This document shows positions 8,652 through 19,200 of a stretch of DNA of 64,000 nt, one piece after another (position 1 is the first letter of the stretch; every line of letters begins with the position of its first letter). The DNA comes from Microbacterium sp. VKM Ac-2923 (GTDB lineage Bacteria; Actinomycetota; Actinomycetes; Actinomycetales; Microbacteriaceae): assembly GCF_022815605.1 (NCBI RefSeq), contig NZ_JALGRP010000011.1, forward strand, positions 25,471-89,470, in the 5' to 3' direction. The notes below the pieces were generated by a model. The model saw only the letters and a program-made list of their open reading frames with translations. It had not been told where the DNA came from and made no database searches. A program made the position numbers and the translations under genes.

Positions 8652-10649
8652 TCAGTCCTGCGCGCCGTACGGGGCCTCGGAGGTCTCGGTGACCTGCGTG
8701 CCGTCGACCGTGGCACGGGCCGTCACCGTGGCCGCCCCCGCGGGAAGGGACGGCTTCCTCGAGGTGAACGACGCGCTGACCCTCTTGCCCGGTTGCACCG
8801 TGGCGAAGGTCTTCTCCCCGTAGGCGGTGCGGATGTGGATCTCGACGGGCACCGGCGAACGGTTCACCGCGCTCACCGCGACGTACGCCTTGCCGCCGAT
8901 CATCCGCGTCGACGCCGACGATTCGATCACCAGGACGGTCGCGGGCGGCGCCGTGCGCGCGGGGAGCGTGATCGTGCGGGTGGACTCCTCGTTACCGGCG
9001 ACGTCCTGCGAGCGCACGTGCACGAAGCGCGGGGCCTCAGTGAGTTCGACCGAGAACGGCTTCTCGTAGGTGGCGTACATGTTGTTCGACGCGCCCGCCG
9101 GGTCGGCATCCGGTCCGTCCGACCAGACGGTCCGCGACAGACCCGACCCCGGTTCGGCATCGGTCGGGGCGAGGGTGACGACGGCGGAGACGCCGCCGAC
9201 CACCTCGATCCGATCGCCGGTGACCGGCGCGACGGTGTCGACCTTCACGTCGGCCCGTGCCTCGCCCACGGCGCCGTCGACGGCGGTCGCGCGTGCGACG
9301 ACGGTGAGCTCACCCTGCCCGTCCACCGACACCGGGTCGGTGTACGGCCGCCAGGTCGCGCCCGCGTCGGTGCTGATCTCGATCGAGGCGATGTCGGCCG
9401 CGGTCTTCTGCGCCGTCACCGTCGCCCTGGGCGCGGTGACGTACCACCCCGAGCCCTCGGGGGCGGTGTCGAAGGCGATGCTGACCAGGGGCGTCGTCTG
9501 ATCGACCGGCGCGACGACGAAGACGGTCGCGACGGCCCCGGAGGAGAAGCCCGCGACGGAACCCGTCACATCGAACATCGCCTCGGCCGCGGCGTACGAC
9601 TCCGGAGCAATCGACCCCCACGTCACGGGGATGCCGCTGGCGGCCGTCGCATCGTCGTAGACGGCGCGCACGGTCTTCGGCAGCACCGGCGCCACGCCCG
9701 GGGCGGTGATGACCGAGGTGTAGTCGATGGAGGCAATGGTCTGCGAGAGCACGTCGGCGACGAAGACGGTCGCCGTCACCGTCTGCGCATCGAAACCGCT
9801 GACCCGCCCCGACACGGTGAACGTGCCGGCCTGGGCGACCTGTGCCGAGGCGACGGCATCCCACGTCACCGCGCTCTCGCGCAGGGGCGTGTCGGCTCCG
9901 ATCACCCAGACCCGCGCCGGCAGCGTGGGAAGCGCACCGGTGGTGGTGCGGACGGCGACGTCCTCGGCGGCGACGAATCCATCGCCGGGCTCGGGATCGG
10001 GATCGTCGGGGGCGGCGATGCCGGTGACCTCCCACTCGATGACGCTCGTCGCGTACGGCATCCCGTCGACGACCTGCCGCTCGAGGGTGAGCCGCAGTGC
10101 GCGCGTGGTCACGGCGTCGAAGGCCACATCGACCGGCGCGAGCGAGGTCGTCGGCTGCGCTGGGTCGAAGGCGGGCAGCGGGTACGCCACGTCGGCGCCG
10201 CTCACGGGCTCCCACTCGCCGGCGGCATCCCGATACTCCAGCGACCACTCCGCCGGGATGCGGACCCCGCCGTCGCCGACCCCCAGGTTCTGCCAGAGGA
10301 AGAGCGTGGATGCCGAGACCGTCACCGGGTCGTCCCAGGTGTAGGTCGCGACATCGGCCTCGGGGGCCGGGGAGACGCCCCAGGTGCCCCACATCGCGCC
10401 CAGGTCGTTCGTGGGCGCGGAGGCGCCGTCGTTGAGCGCCGCCGCGGAGTTCCACGGGGGAACGTAGCTGACGGCGACGTCGGGGGCGTGCGCCCCGGTC
10501 GCCACGGCGATGTTGCCCGGGGTTTCCGCGGCGACATTGCCCGCGGTTTCCGCGGCGACGGGTGAGGGCGCGATCGTCGACGCCGAGAACGCCAGGGCAA
10601 GGGCGACGACGCCCGCGGACACGCGGGGGATCGAGAGAGGGTGAGGCAT
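8652..10649 (-). CDS. secreted multi-module protein without a catalytic domain
   Basis: 665 residues with a signal peptide (hydrophobic 11-25, Ala-rich cleavage region near 33). Modules in order: a discoidin/F5-8C-like carbohydrate-binding region (about 58-215), two bacterial Ig-like domains of the Big_4 type (about 232-380, containing PVTWGSIAPESY), OmpL47-like repeats (about 382-575, with DVAGNEES), and a C-terminal ~85-residue module ending YGAQD. No glycosidase domain is visible. The same accessory modules are fused to enzymes in the two secreted genes further upstream on this strand (13048-16080 and 16220-21706). It may bind plant polysaccharide at the cell surface, or be the remnant of an enzyme that lost its catalytic part. 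Confidence 0.8.
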   Translation of the reverse strand: MPHPLSIPRVSAGVVALALAFSASTIAPSPVAAETAGNVAAETPGNIAVATGAHAPDVAVSYVPPWNSAAALNDGASAPTNDLGAMWGTWGVSPAPEADVATYTWDDPVTVSASTLFLWQNLGVGDGGVRIPAEWSLEYRDAAGEWEPVSGADVAYPLPAFDPAQPTTSLAPVDVAFDAVTTRALRLTLERQVVDGMPYATSVIEWEVTGIAAPDDPDPEPGDGFVAAEDVAVRTTTGALPTLPARVWVIGADTPLRESAVTWDAVASAQVAQAGTFTVSGRVSGFDAQTVTATVFVADVLSQTIASIDYTSVITAPGVAPVLPKTVRAVYDDATAASGIPVTWGSIAPESYAAAEAMFDVTGSVAGFSSGAVATVFVVAPVDQTTPLVSIAFDTAPEGSGWYVTAPRATVTAQKTAADIASIEISTDAGATWRPYTDPVSVDGQGELTVVARATAVDGAVGEARADVKVDTVAPVTGDRIEVVGGVSAVVTLAPTDAEPGSGLSRTVWSDGPDADPAGASNNMYATYEKPFSVELTEAPRFVHVRSQDVAGNEESTRTITLPARTAPPATVLVIESSASTRMIGGKAYVAVSAVNRSPVPVEIHIRTAYGEKTFATVQPGKRVSASFTSRKPSLPAGAATVTARATVDGTQVTETSEAPYGAQD

Positions 10650-10667
10650 CAGGGGGTCCGGTCTTTC

Positions 10668-12980
10668 TCAGGCGTCGATGGGGGCACGGCCGGCCGCCAG
10701 CAGCACCTTCTGGCGGTCGCGGGCGGTGAGCAGGTCGGCCTCGGTGAAGGACTGCGACACGGAGCGCACGGCCTCCAGGAAGGCCGCGCGGTCGGCGAAC
10801 GGCGCCTTCGCCCACACCTCGTCGAGCAGGCTCGGTCCGTTCTGACCGCGCGTGGGATTGCGTACCTTGGCGTCGACGCCGGCGAAGGCCACGGTGGGCT
10901 CGGATCGCTGGAAGTACATGTGGTAGGTCACGTCCTTCCCCGAGTAGGCCGGTTCGAACGTGCGCCCGTCGATGACGAAGACGTTGCCGCTGCGCTTGGT
11001 CACCCCCCGGCGGATCGAGCCGTCGAGCCCCGCCCGCGACGACAGCGCGAGCGTCGCGTAGCGCGTCGAGGAGTCGATGGCCGTGAGCACGACGGGGCCG
11101 TAGACCAGTGCCTGGATGTCACGGCGGTCGGGGGTGGGCTCGGCGCGGAGGCTCAACGGGATGGTGACCGTGACCTTGTCGCCCTTCGCCCACGAGCGGG
11201 TGAGGGCGACGTACGTTCCGGGCGCGGTGTCGGCATCCGTCCGCTCGCCGTTCACGCTGACCGTCGCTCCGCGCGCCCACGCGGGGATGCGCACGTGCAG
11301 CGTGAACGATCCCGCCGGGGCGCTGGTGAACTCCAGGGTCGAGGTGTCCGTCTCGGGGTACGACGACGTCTGGACGAGCGTCAGCCCCTTCTCGCTCCAG
11401 TCGAGGGTCGAGGCGATGTAGAGATTGACGAACAGGGCGTCGCCGGCCTTCGAGCGGAAGTAGATCGTGTCCTGGTACTTCACGTGGCTCTCGAGCGCGG
11501 TGCCGCCGCAGCACGTGCCGATGTTGCCGTCGCCGTACTCCTTGCGCGTGCCGGGGTTGACCGGGAACATGTAGCAGTTCTCCGGGCTGACGGTCGACTC
11601 AGCGTCCCGGCGGCCGCCGAGGATGTGGTTCAGCACCGTGCGCTCGTAGTAGTCCATGTACGCCGGGTCCTGATGGTGCAGGAAGAGCGAGCGCGCGATC
11701 TTCAGCATGTTGTACGCGGCGCACGACTCGGCGTTGCGCTTTCCGATGTCGCCGGCGACGGCGTTCGCGGGGCCCCACAGCTCGCCTTCCCCGGTGCCGC
11801 CGTGGGCGTACGCACGGCCCGGCACGACCATGCCGAAGAGGTTCTCCACGGCCGTGCGGTAGCGCTCCTCCCCCGTCTGGTCGTAGAGCTTCAGGTAGCC
11901 CGAGAAGGTGGGGATGTACTGGTTGGCGTGCCGGCCGTCGAGCGTGTCGCGGTCGTCGGCGCACGCATCGACCAGGGCGTCGTACGTGAACAGCTTCGCC
12001 GCCTGCAGGAACTCCTCTCGGGCCGGGTCGGCAGAGCGCCAGTACAGCTCGACGAGCACGTCGTTCATGCCGCCGCACTCGCCCGCGATGTAGAGGGACC
12101 ACATCCTCTGCAGCTGCGCGGGCGCGCACTTCGACAGGCGGGAGTACACCCAGTGGCCGATCCCCTCGGCCAGGGTCAGCGCGAGCGCGTTCCCCGTGTA
12201 GGCATGCGCGTCGAGCAGGCCCGCCACGATCTTGTGCAGCGTGTAGTACGGCGCCCAGATCTCGCCGTAGGGGGCGTAGTTCTCGAGGGCCGAGAACTGC
12301 CACTCGCCATAGGCGGAGAGGAAACCCGGATGCGAGTACCTCGACGCGGTGCCGACCTTCTGCGCGGCCAGAGCGGCCCGGCATTCCTCGAGCCCGGCGA
12401 CGAACGCGCCGACCTTCTGCGCGAGCGCGCCCTCGCCGGTCGAGGCGTACGCCATCGACAGCCCGCTGAGGAAGTGCCCGGCGAAGTGGCCCCGGAGCAG
12501 TCCGCCCGCGCCGCGCGCGTTCTGACCGGCACGGTACTCCGACGGCCCCCAGCGCTGATCGTCGGGCGCGGGCCCGAACTCCTCCCACCCGCCGGGTGGG
12601 GTGGCGCTACGGGTGTCGAGTCCCGCGTTGCGGCGGAACACCGCCAGCAGGGCGTCGACGGAGTAGGCGCGGTTGAGGATCAGAGCCTGCTTCTGCGCAC
12701 GGGTGAAGACGCTCTGTCCGAGGGTCACCGCGCTCAGCGGGAACGGCTGCAGCGCCCACGCGTCGGGCACGACCTCGCGCGCCGCGGCCCGCACGACCGC
12801 GGCCGAGTGCCGGAGTCCCGCACGGCGGAAAGCGGAGGCCGAAGGAACGGCGGCGGCCGCCGCGGGCGCCGTCAGCGCGCCGGACGCGGCGATCAGGCCA
12901 CCCACCGCGGTGGAGCCGAGCAGGGCGCGTCGGGTGAGAACGGGGGGATCGATGGGGGTCACGGTGTCTCTTCTCTTCAT
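10668..12980 (-). CDS. exported beta-L-arabinofuranosidase-like glycoside hydrolase, GH127 type
   Basis: 770 residues with a twin-arginine style leader (LTRRALLGST at 15-24, then an Ala-rich hydrophobic stretch), so it is probably exported by Tat. The body is an (alpha/alpha)6-barrel of the DUF1680/GH127 kind. The metal and nucleophile set of the family is present as Glu418-x-Cys420 (NAESCAAYN) and Cys490-Cys491 (GTCCGGT); in characterised GH127 enzymes the equivalent cysteines bind zinc and one attacks the sugar. It lies 18 bp upstream of the 8652-10649 gene on the same strand. GH146 or another related clan family is possible. Confidence 0.85.
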   Translation of the reverse strand: MKRRDTVTPIDPPVLTRRALLGSTAVGGLIAASGALTAPAAAAAVPSASAFRRAGLRHSAAVVRAAAREVVPDAWALQPFPLSAVTLGQSVFTRAQKQALILNRAYSVDALLAVFRRNAGLDTRSATPPGGWEEFGPAPDDQRWGPSEYRAGQNARGAGGLLRGHFAGHFLSGLSMAYASTGEGALAQKVGAFVAGLEECRAALAAQKVGTASRYSHPGFLSAYGEWQFSALENYAPYGEIWAPYYTLHKIVAGLLDAHAYTGNALALTLAEGIGHWVYSRLSKCAPAQLQRMWSLYIAGECGGMNDVLVELYWRSADPAREEFLQAAKLFTYDALVDACADDRDTLDGRHANQYIPTFSGYLKLYDQTGEERYRTAVENLFGMVVPGRAYAHGGTGEGELWGPANAVAGDIGKRNAESCAAYNMLKIARSLFLHHQDPAYMDYYERTVLNHILGGRRDAESTVSPENCYMFPVNPGTRKEYGDGNIGTCCGGTALESHVKYQDTIYFRSKAGDALFVNLYIASTLDWSEKGLTLVQTSSYPETDTSTLEFTSAPAGSFTLHVRIPAWARGATVSVNGERTDADTAPGTYVALTRSWAKGDKVTVTIPLSLRAEPTPDRRDIQALVYGPVVLTAIDSSTRYATLALSSRAGLDGSIRRGVTKRSGNVFVIDGRTFEPAYSGKDVTYHMYFQRSEPTVAFAGVDAKVRNPTRGQNGPSLLDEVWAKAPFADRAAFLEAVRSVSQSFTEADLLTARDRQKVLLAAGRAPIDA

Positions 12981-13012
12981 CGAGCGGAACAGGGCAATGC
13001 TGCCGGGGAGGA

Positions 13013-13042
13013 GGAAGGGGGCGGGCGGACCCGCCCCCTTCC
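13013..13042 (-). terminator. terminator hairpin after the GH43 gene
   Basis: A perfect 13-bp stem GGAAGGGGGCGGG / CCCGCCCCCTTCC with loop cgga begins 5 bp after the stop codon of the 13048-16080 gene. The core matches the hairpin at 8612-8645. Confidence 0.85.
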
Positions 13043-13047
13043 CGACG

Positions 13048-16000
13048 TCACTTCTGCGCGCCGTACGACGCCTCGACGGTCGAGGTGACCTGCGCGCCCT
13101 CGACGGTGGCCGTGGCCGTCACCGTGACCACTCCCGCCGGAATGGACGACTTCCGCGAGGTGAACGACGCGCTCACCGTCTTGCCGGGCTGGACGTTCGT
13201 GAACGTTTTCGTCCCGTAGAGGGACGTGATCACGAGGTCGGCGGCGACGTCGTCGTCGTTCTTCGCGGTCGAGGTCACGTAGGCCTTCCCCGCGATCATC
13301 CGCGTCGACGCCGACGCCTCGATCGCCAGCGCGGGAGCAGGTGCATCGGCGGCCCACGCCTCGAACTCCTGGATTCCGGCTGAGCCCTGGCCCTCCTGCG
13401 CACCCCACGACTGCATGAGGGTGCGCAGGGCCGTCGTCTCGACCGCGGCGAAGCGGACCTCGTTGGGGGCGTCGGACGATCGCCCGTAGCCGTCGCCGGT
13501 GACGACATCGCGCCAGGCGCCGGTGGCGTCGCGGTACTGCAGCACCCACGACCGGGGCGGGATCAGCCCCGCGTTGGCGGTATCGGCGGCATCCCGGGCG
13601 AACTGCACACCCGCGCGATCCAGGCGCACCGGGCGCTCCCAGCTGAGCTGCACCCACTGCTCCCCGACCCGCGGCCAGGTGCCCCAGTTGGTCGTGGTCG
13701 ACCCGTCGTTGACATTGTCGACGGGAGCCCAGCCCGAGGCCGACGACGCGGTCGCGGTGGCGAATCGCGCCACGTTGCCGGTCATCGGTGCATCGGCCGA
13801 ACGCGGGATGGTGATCGCGGTCGGCGTCGAGACGTTGCCCGCGACGTCCGTGGCGCGCACGTACACGACGTGCCGCTCCAGGTCGGGCGCCGCCACGGCG
13901 CCCGTGAGCGGCTTCCACGCGGTGGGTTCGTCGATGGCGTACTCCAGACCCGACAGCCCGGATCCGGCGTCGGTCGCCGTGGCCGACACCGATCGCGCGT
14001 TCGCGTCGAGCTGCGCCGCCACCTGCGGCGCGGTCGCGTCGATGCGGAACGCCGCGGTGGCATCGGCGGAGACGTTGCCCGCGGCATCCGTCGCTCGTGC
14101 GATCACGCTGTGCGCGCCGTCGCCGGTCACGACGGTGTCGACGCGACGCACGTCCGCGGTCTCGGTCAGCGTGCCGCCGTCGATGCCGACCGAGATGCGC
14201 GAACGCACGTCGCGGTTGTCGGTCGCGGTGACGCGCGCGGTCACGGGGCCGACGTACCAATCGCCGGCACCCTTGGGTCCGCGCAGTTCGATACCCACCT
14301 CGGGTGCCGCGGTGTCGGGCGACGTGTCGGCGCCGACGACCGTCACGGTCGCCTGGACGCGTCCGGCGGCGTAGCCCTGGGCGGTGCCGGACACCGTGAA
14401 GGTGCCGGTCTTCGCGTACGACGCCGGGTCGACGGCATCCCATTTCACCGGTGCGGCGACGCGATCAGCGCCGTAGACGAGCGCGACGGTCTCGGGAAGC
14501 TCGGGCGCTTCGCCGACGAGCGTGCGGGTGGTCGCCGGCTCGTAGCGGTCGGCGGAGACGGCTCCGACCGACCACTCCTCCACCGCGAGGGCGGAGTATT
14601 TCGCGGGAGTGGTCCTGCCGGGCGCGGCGTTCATCACGGCCCGCAGGCGCGTCGTCGTCACCGGGGTGAAGGTGACCTCGTGCAGCTGGCGCGTGGTCGT
14701 CGGGTAGCCGCTGGGGTTCTGCACGTCGTTCCAGCGACCCTGGTCCCAGTACTGCAGCGACCAGGAGGCGGGAGCGGCGACGCCGTCGCCGGAACCGGGC
14801 TGGGCGTCGTTCCAGAACTGGATCGACGCGCGATCGATGCGCACGGGCTCCGACCAGTCGTACTGGATCCACTGGCTCGCGGGACGATCTGCGGAGTACG
14901 AACCCCACATGTCCGGCGGAAGGGGGTTGGGCCGCACGATCCCGTCGTTCAGCGCCGCCATCCAGTACTGCGTGGGGATGGGCTGGTTCGAGGCGGAGGC
15001 CGTCGCCCACGGCGCCACGTTCGGAGACGGGAGGGCGTCCTCGTCGCGGATCGGCGTGGTCACGACGGGCTTCATGCGCGCGGGCGTCACCGAGTCGTCC
15101 CACTCGACCTTGTCGACGGCGACCGAGCGGCGGAAGTGGTTTCCCCCCTCCGCATCGGCGGTGTGGTACGCCATGTACCACTCGCCCTGGAACTCGGTGA
15201 TGGCGGGGTGGCTGGTGGTGGACGACACCGGCGCGAGCACGCGCCCCTGCGAGGTCCACGGTCCCATCGGCGTCGGCGCCGTCGAGTACGCGATGCACGC
15301 GTGATAGACCGCGGGGGTGCACCAGCTGTCGGGCCCCGCGGTGTTCGCCGCGTACGCGAGGTAGTAGGTCCCCTTGCGCTGGAACAGCCAGGCCGCCTCG
15401 AAGAAGCCGTCGACACCGCCGCGGATCTCGGTGGGCGTGCCGATGAGGGTCTTCATATCGGATGCCAGTTCGACGCCGAACAGGCGGCTGAAACTGCCCC
15501 AGTACATCCACACCCGGCCGTCGTCGCCGACGTACACGGTGGGGTCGATGTTGTGGGCGTCGTTGCCCAGGATCTTCTGCGACACGATCGGACCGCCGAC
15601 GTAGTCGGTCCACGGGCCGGACGGAGTGTCGGACACGGCGATACCGATGCCGAACGGGTCGACGGAGGTGCTCCCGGCCTCGTGCACCGGCACGTACCAG
15701 TAGAAGCGGTCGTCGGCGCCCTGCACCACCTGGCCCGCGTAGGCGCGTCCGGGCGTCGCCCACGAGAACACCTGCTCGGGGCGCATCAGCGCCGGGTGGT
15801 TCTCCCACTGGCCGCCCTCGACGTCGGTCGTGGAGAACGACTGCCACTCGTTCATGATGAAGTCGTTCGTCGTCGGGCCCGCTTCGTCGCGGCCGGCGTA
15901 GACGTAGAGCGTGTCGTCGACGACGAGGGTGGCCGGGTCGGCGGAGTACACCGATCCGTCGCCGATCAGGGGGTTGGGGAGGGCGGCGGCGGGGCCGGCG

Positions 16001-16080
16001 GGTGCCAGCGCGAGCAGGCCGGCCACGAGACCCACGACGGCGAACACCGCGAGGGGCCGACGAGCGGCGTATCTGGTCAT
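13048..16080 (-). CDS. secreted GH43 family glycosidase with discoidin and Ig-like modules
   Basis: 1010 residues. I chose the ATG at 16080 (MTRYAARRPL) because it opens a clean signal peptide (hydrophobic 10-27, AAALP cleavage region); the in-frame extension to 16209 would bury it. The catalytic five-bladed propeller spans about 35-345, with likely GH43 residues Asp48 (base), Asp179 (NIDPTV) and Glu228 (FFEAAWLF, acid). After it come an F5/8C domain (about 354-505), a Big_4 Ig-like domain, OmpL47-like repeats, a second F5/8C domain and the shared C-terminal module ending YGAQK. GH43 enzymes act mostly on arabinan or xylan side chains, fitting this arabinoside locus. Confidence 0.9.
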   Translation of the reverse strand: MTRYAARRPLAVFAVVGLVAGLLALAPAGPAAALPNPLIGDGSVYSADPATLVVDDTLYVYAGRDEAGPTTNDFIMNEWQSFSTTDVEGGQWENHPALMRPEQVFSWATPGRAYAGQVVQGADDRFYWYVPVHEAGSTSVDPFGIGIAVSDTPSGPWTDYVGGPIVSQKILGNDAHNIDPTVYVGDDGRVWMYWGSFSRLFGVELASDMKTLIGTPTEIRGGVDGFFEAAWLFQRKGTYYLAYAANTAGPDSWCTPAVYHACIAYSTAPTPMGPWTSQGRVLAPVSSTTSHPAITEFQGEWYMAYHTADAEGGNHFRRSVAVDKVEWDDSVTPARMKPVVTTPIRDEDALPSPNVAPWATASASNQPIPTQYWMAALNDGIVRPNPLPPDMWGSYSADRPASQWIQYDWSEPVRIDRASIQFWNDAQPGSGDGVAAPASWSLQYWDQGRWNDVQNPSGYPTTTRQLHEVTFTPVTTTRLRAVMNAAPGRTTPAKYSALAVEEWSVGAVSADRYEPATTRTLVGEAPELPETVALVYGADRVAAPVKWDAVDPASYAKTGTFTVSGTAQGYAAGRVQATVTVVGADTSPDTAAPEVGIELRGPKGAGDWYVGPVTARVTATDNRDVRSRISVGIDGGTLTETADVRRVDTVVTGDGAHSVIARATDAAGNVSADATAAFRIDATAPQVAAQLDANARSVSATATDAGSGLSGLEYAIDEPTAWKPLTGAVAAPDLERHVVYVRATDVAGNVSTPTAITIPRSADAPMTGNVARFATATASSASGWAPVDNVNDGSTTTNWGTWPRVGEQWVQLSWERPVRLDRAGVQFARDAADTANAGLIPPRSWVLQYRDATGAWRDVVTGDGYGRSSDAPNEVRFAAVETTALRTLMQSWGAQEGQGSAGIQEFEAWAADAPAPALAIEASASTRMIAGKAYVTSTAKNDDDVAADLVITSLYGTKTFTNVQPGKTVSASFTSRKSSIPAGVVTVTATATVEGAQVTSTVEASYGAQK

Positions 16081-16178
16081 GAGCTTCTTTCGCTTCGAGA
16101 TCGCGGGGATATCAGGGGGGAACAGCCTCCCGGGCGCACCGCAGGGGTCGGCGCGGGCACCCGGGAGGGGTTCCGGAG

Positions 16179-16213
16179 GGGAGTGGGGGCCGGCGGAGCC
16201 CGCCCCCACTCCC
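16179..16213 (-). terminator. terminator hairpin after the 1828-residue gene
   Basis: A 16-bp stem with one mismatch and a 3-nt loop (left arm GGGAGTGGGGGCCGGC) begins 6 bp after the stop codon. It belongs to the same hairpin type as 8612-8645 and 13013-13042. Confidence 0.8.
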
Positions 16214-16219
16214 GCGGCG

Positions 16220-19200
16220 TCAGTTCTGCGCGCCGTACGACGCCTCGACGGTCGAGGTGACCTTCTTGTCGTCGACGGTGGCCGTGGCCGTCACCGTGAC
16301 CACTCCCGCCGGAATGGTCGCCTTCCTCGAGTTGAACGACACGCTCACCGTCTTGCCGGGCTGGACACTCGTGAACGTCTTGGCCCCGTACGGGGTCGTG
16401 ACCACGAGGTCGGCGGCGACGTCGTCGTTGTTCTTCGCGGTCGCCGTCACGTACGCCTTGCCGGCGATGACGCGAGTGGACGCGCTCACCCCGACATCCA
16501 GCGTGGGCTGGGCGGCCTCCGGACGCTCCCAGACCTGCCATTCCTTGATGCCGACGCTGCCCTTGCCCTGCTCGGTCCCGACCGGGTCGAGCGCGAGACG
16601 GAGCTTCGTCGTGGTCACGGGGTCGAACGACACCGTGTTGTAGGTGTCCTTCGCGGTGCCGTACGCGCCCGCGTTCTTCACCGCGACCCAGGCACTGGTC
16701 GTGGCATCCCAGTACTCGGCCTTCCAGGCGGCGGGGACATCGATGCCGAGGCCCTGCGCGTCGATGTTCGACACGAAGTACACGCCCAGCTCGCCGATGC
16801 GCACCGGCTCCTTCCAGTCGTACTGCACCCACTGGTCGGTGACGGCCGGCCACACCCCCCAGACGTTGGCGTTGTCGTTCGGCGTGACGTCGCCCGACGA
16901 GGTGGGCTGCACGTCGTCGTTCAGGCCCGTCACCTTGTTCCACGCGGCGGTTCCGGATGCCGTGGGCGTGGCGAGCAGAGCGACGTTGCGCTTCTGCGTG
17001 CCGTCCGCCTTCGGCATCGTCTTCTCCACGACCGCGGAGACCTTGCCCGCCTTGTCGGTGGCGCGCACCTCGACCTTCGTCTCGTCGAGCCCGACGAGCA
17101 CCGTGCCGGACAGGGTCGACCAGACGCCGCCGTTCAGTCGGTACTCGATCGAGGCGACTCCCGAACCGGCGTCCGTGGCGGTCGCCTTGACCGTTCGCGA
17201 GACCGCGTCGGCGGTGACCTCGACGGCCGGGGCCGTGGTGTCGATGCGGACGGTCTGCGCCGCCACCGGCGACGTGTTGCCCGCCGCGTCGGTGGCCCGT
17301 GCCTGTACGACGTGCGACCCGTCATCGGTCACCGTCACCGCAGAGGTGTAGGCCCCCCACTCGCCCTGACCGACGCGCACCTCGATGCGCGGGGCGGGAT
17401 CCTGGTCGTCGGTGGCCGTGGCGTTCACCGTGACGGCCTGGGTGTACCAGCCCGACCCGGGCGCAGCGGGCGACACTTGCAGGGACACCGTCGGCGCCTT
17501 CGTGTCGGCGCCTCCGCCGTCGACGGTCACCGCGGCCGAAGCGGCCTTGGTGCCGGGCAGATCGCTCTGCACGGTTCCGGCGACGGTGAACTGGCCGGGT
17601 GCGGCGTACGATGCGGCATCCACCGCGTTCCACGTCACCGGGAGATCCTGGCGCGAGCCGTCGTTGTACAGCACGCCCACGGTCTTCGGCAGGACCGGCG
17701 CCACACCCGGGAGGGTGCGCGTGGTCACGGCATCCACTTGATTGATCTGGCCGGGAGCCGTCGCACGCACCCACACCGTGGCCTTGGCGGGCACCGGCGA
17801 ACCGGGGACGATGCCCGAGACCGGGAAGCTGCCCTCACCGGCGACCTGTGCGTCGGTGACCTCGGCCCAGGTGACGGGGAGGTCGGCGTGGCTGCCGTCG
17901 GAGAAGGTGGCGTCCACCGTGGTCGGCAGGGTCGGCTTCGTCCCCACGGCAGTGCGGACGTCGACCGGTTCGATCGAGGTCGGCGCGTCGGCGAAGACCT
18001 TCCACTCGCTGACGGCGACACCGGCGAACGTCGAGCCCGACCCGGTGGCCGAGAGCGTGGCGCGCAAGCGCGTCGTGGTCACGGCACCGAAGGTGAGGGT
18101 GTTGGGCGCGCTCCGCTCGAGGGTGTACGCCGACGCGGCCGGCACGTCCGCCCACGCGGCGCCGTCCCAGTACTGCACCTTCCACGCGCTCGGGACGTTC
18201 ACGCCCTGGTTCGATGCGGGATCGCCCTGGTCGGACCAGAAGTTCATCTCGACACCCGAGACGCGCTGCGGTTGGTTCCAGTCGTACTGCACCCAGCGGG
18301 TGGCGGGGTTGTCTCCGCCGGCCCAGGTACCCCAGACGTCGGTGCTGGCACCGCCGTTGTAGAGGATCTTCCCGTCGTTGACCGCGTTGACGTTGTTCCA
18401 CCCGGCGGTGAAGGACGCGGTCGCGGCCGCCTCGGGTGCGACGTTCGCGCCCTGGGTCGCCACGTCGCCCTGCACCGTCACATCGGTCTCGGCGCTCCGC
18501 TCGCCGTCGGTCGCCGACAGGCGCAGCACGTACTCGCCCTTGGCCGAGAAACGAGCGGTGGTCGAGGCCGCCGTGGCGTCGTCGAAGAGCACCGTGGCAT
18601 CCTCGGGGGCGCTCACCACGCTCCAGCGCGCGCTGAGCTCGCCGCCCGGCAGACCGTCGTCCTTGACCGTGCCGACGAGCGCCGCCGCTCCACCGGCTGA
18701 GCCCTGGCGGTCCTGCCACGCCGTGACGAGCGGGGCCTGGTTGGTGGATGCCGGAGCGTCGATGCCGGTGGAGAACACCTGCAGTTCCTTCACCCCCGTC
18801 TTCGCTCCCGCGGCGTGCGTCGCCGTGAGGCGCACGGCGTCGCCGGTGACCTCCGGGAACTGCACGTGGTTGTAGTTCGCTCGCGGATAGGCGGGAGTGC
18901 GGGCCTGCTGCGGGATCGTGGACCACTGGCCGTTGCGGCGCACCTCGAGCGTGTAGACCGAGGGCTCGGCGTAGCCGGCAGCCGTCGCAGACGAGGAGCT
19001 GTCGTAGAAGTACGTGCGGACGTCGTCGAACGTCTTGTCCCCACCGAGCTCGACGGTCAGGGAGTCCTTCGCGTTGGGCGACCCCGCGGTGCCCCAGAAG
19101 GGCTCGTTGATCGTCGTGCCGTTGACCGCACCGGCGGGTTCCCGGCCGGCGGCCGAGAAGGTGGCGGTGGCCGTGGTCGCGAGGTTGGCGCTGCCCGTGC

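Noticed and set aside
8649..10565. Plus-strand open frame of over 600 codons across the secreted-protein gene
   Set aside because: Arg/Gly/Asp-rich nonsense composition typical of antisense frames in GC-rich DNA; similar frames cover most minus-strand genes from 10.6 to 20.8 kb.
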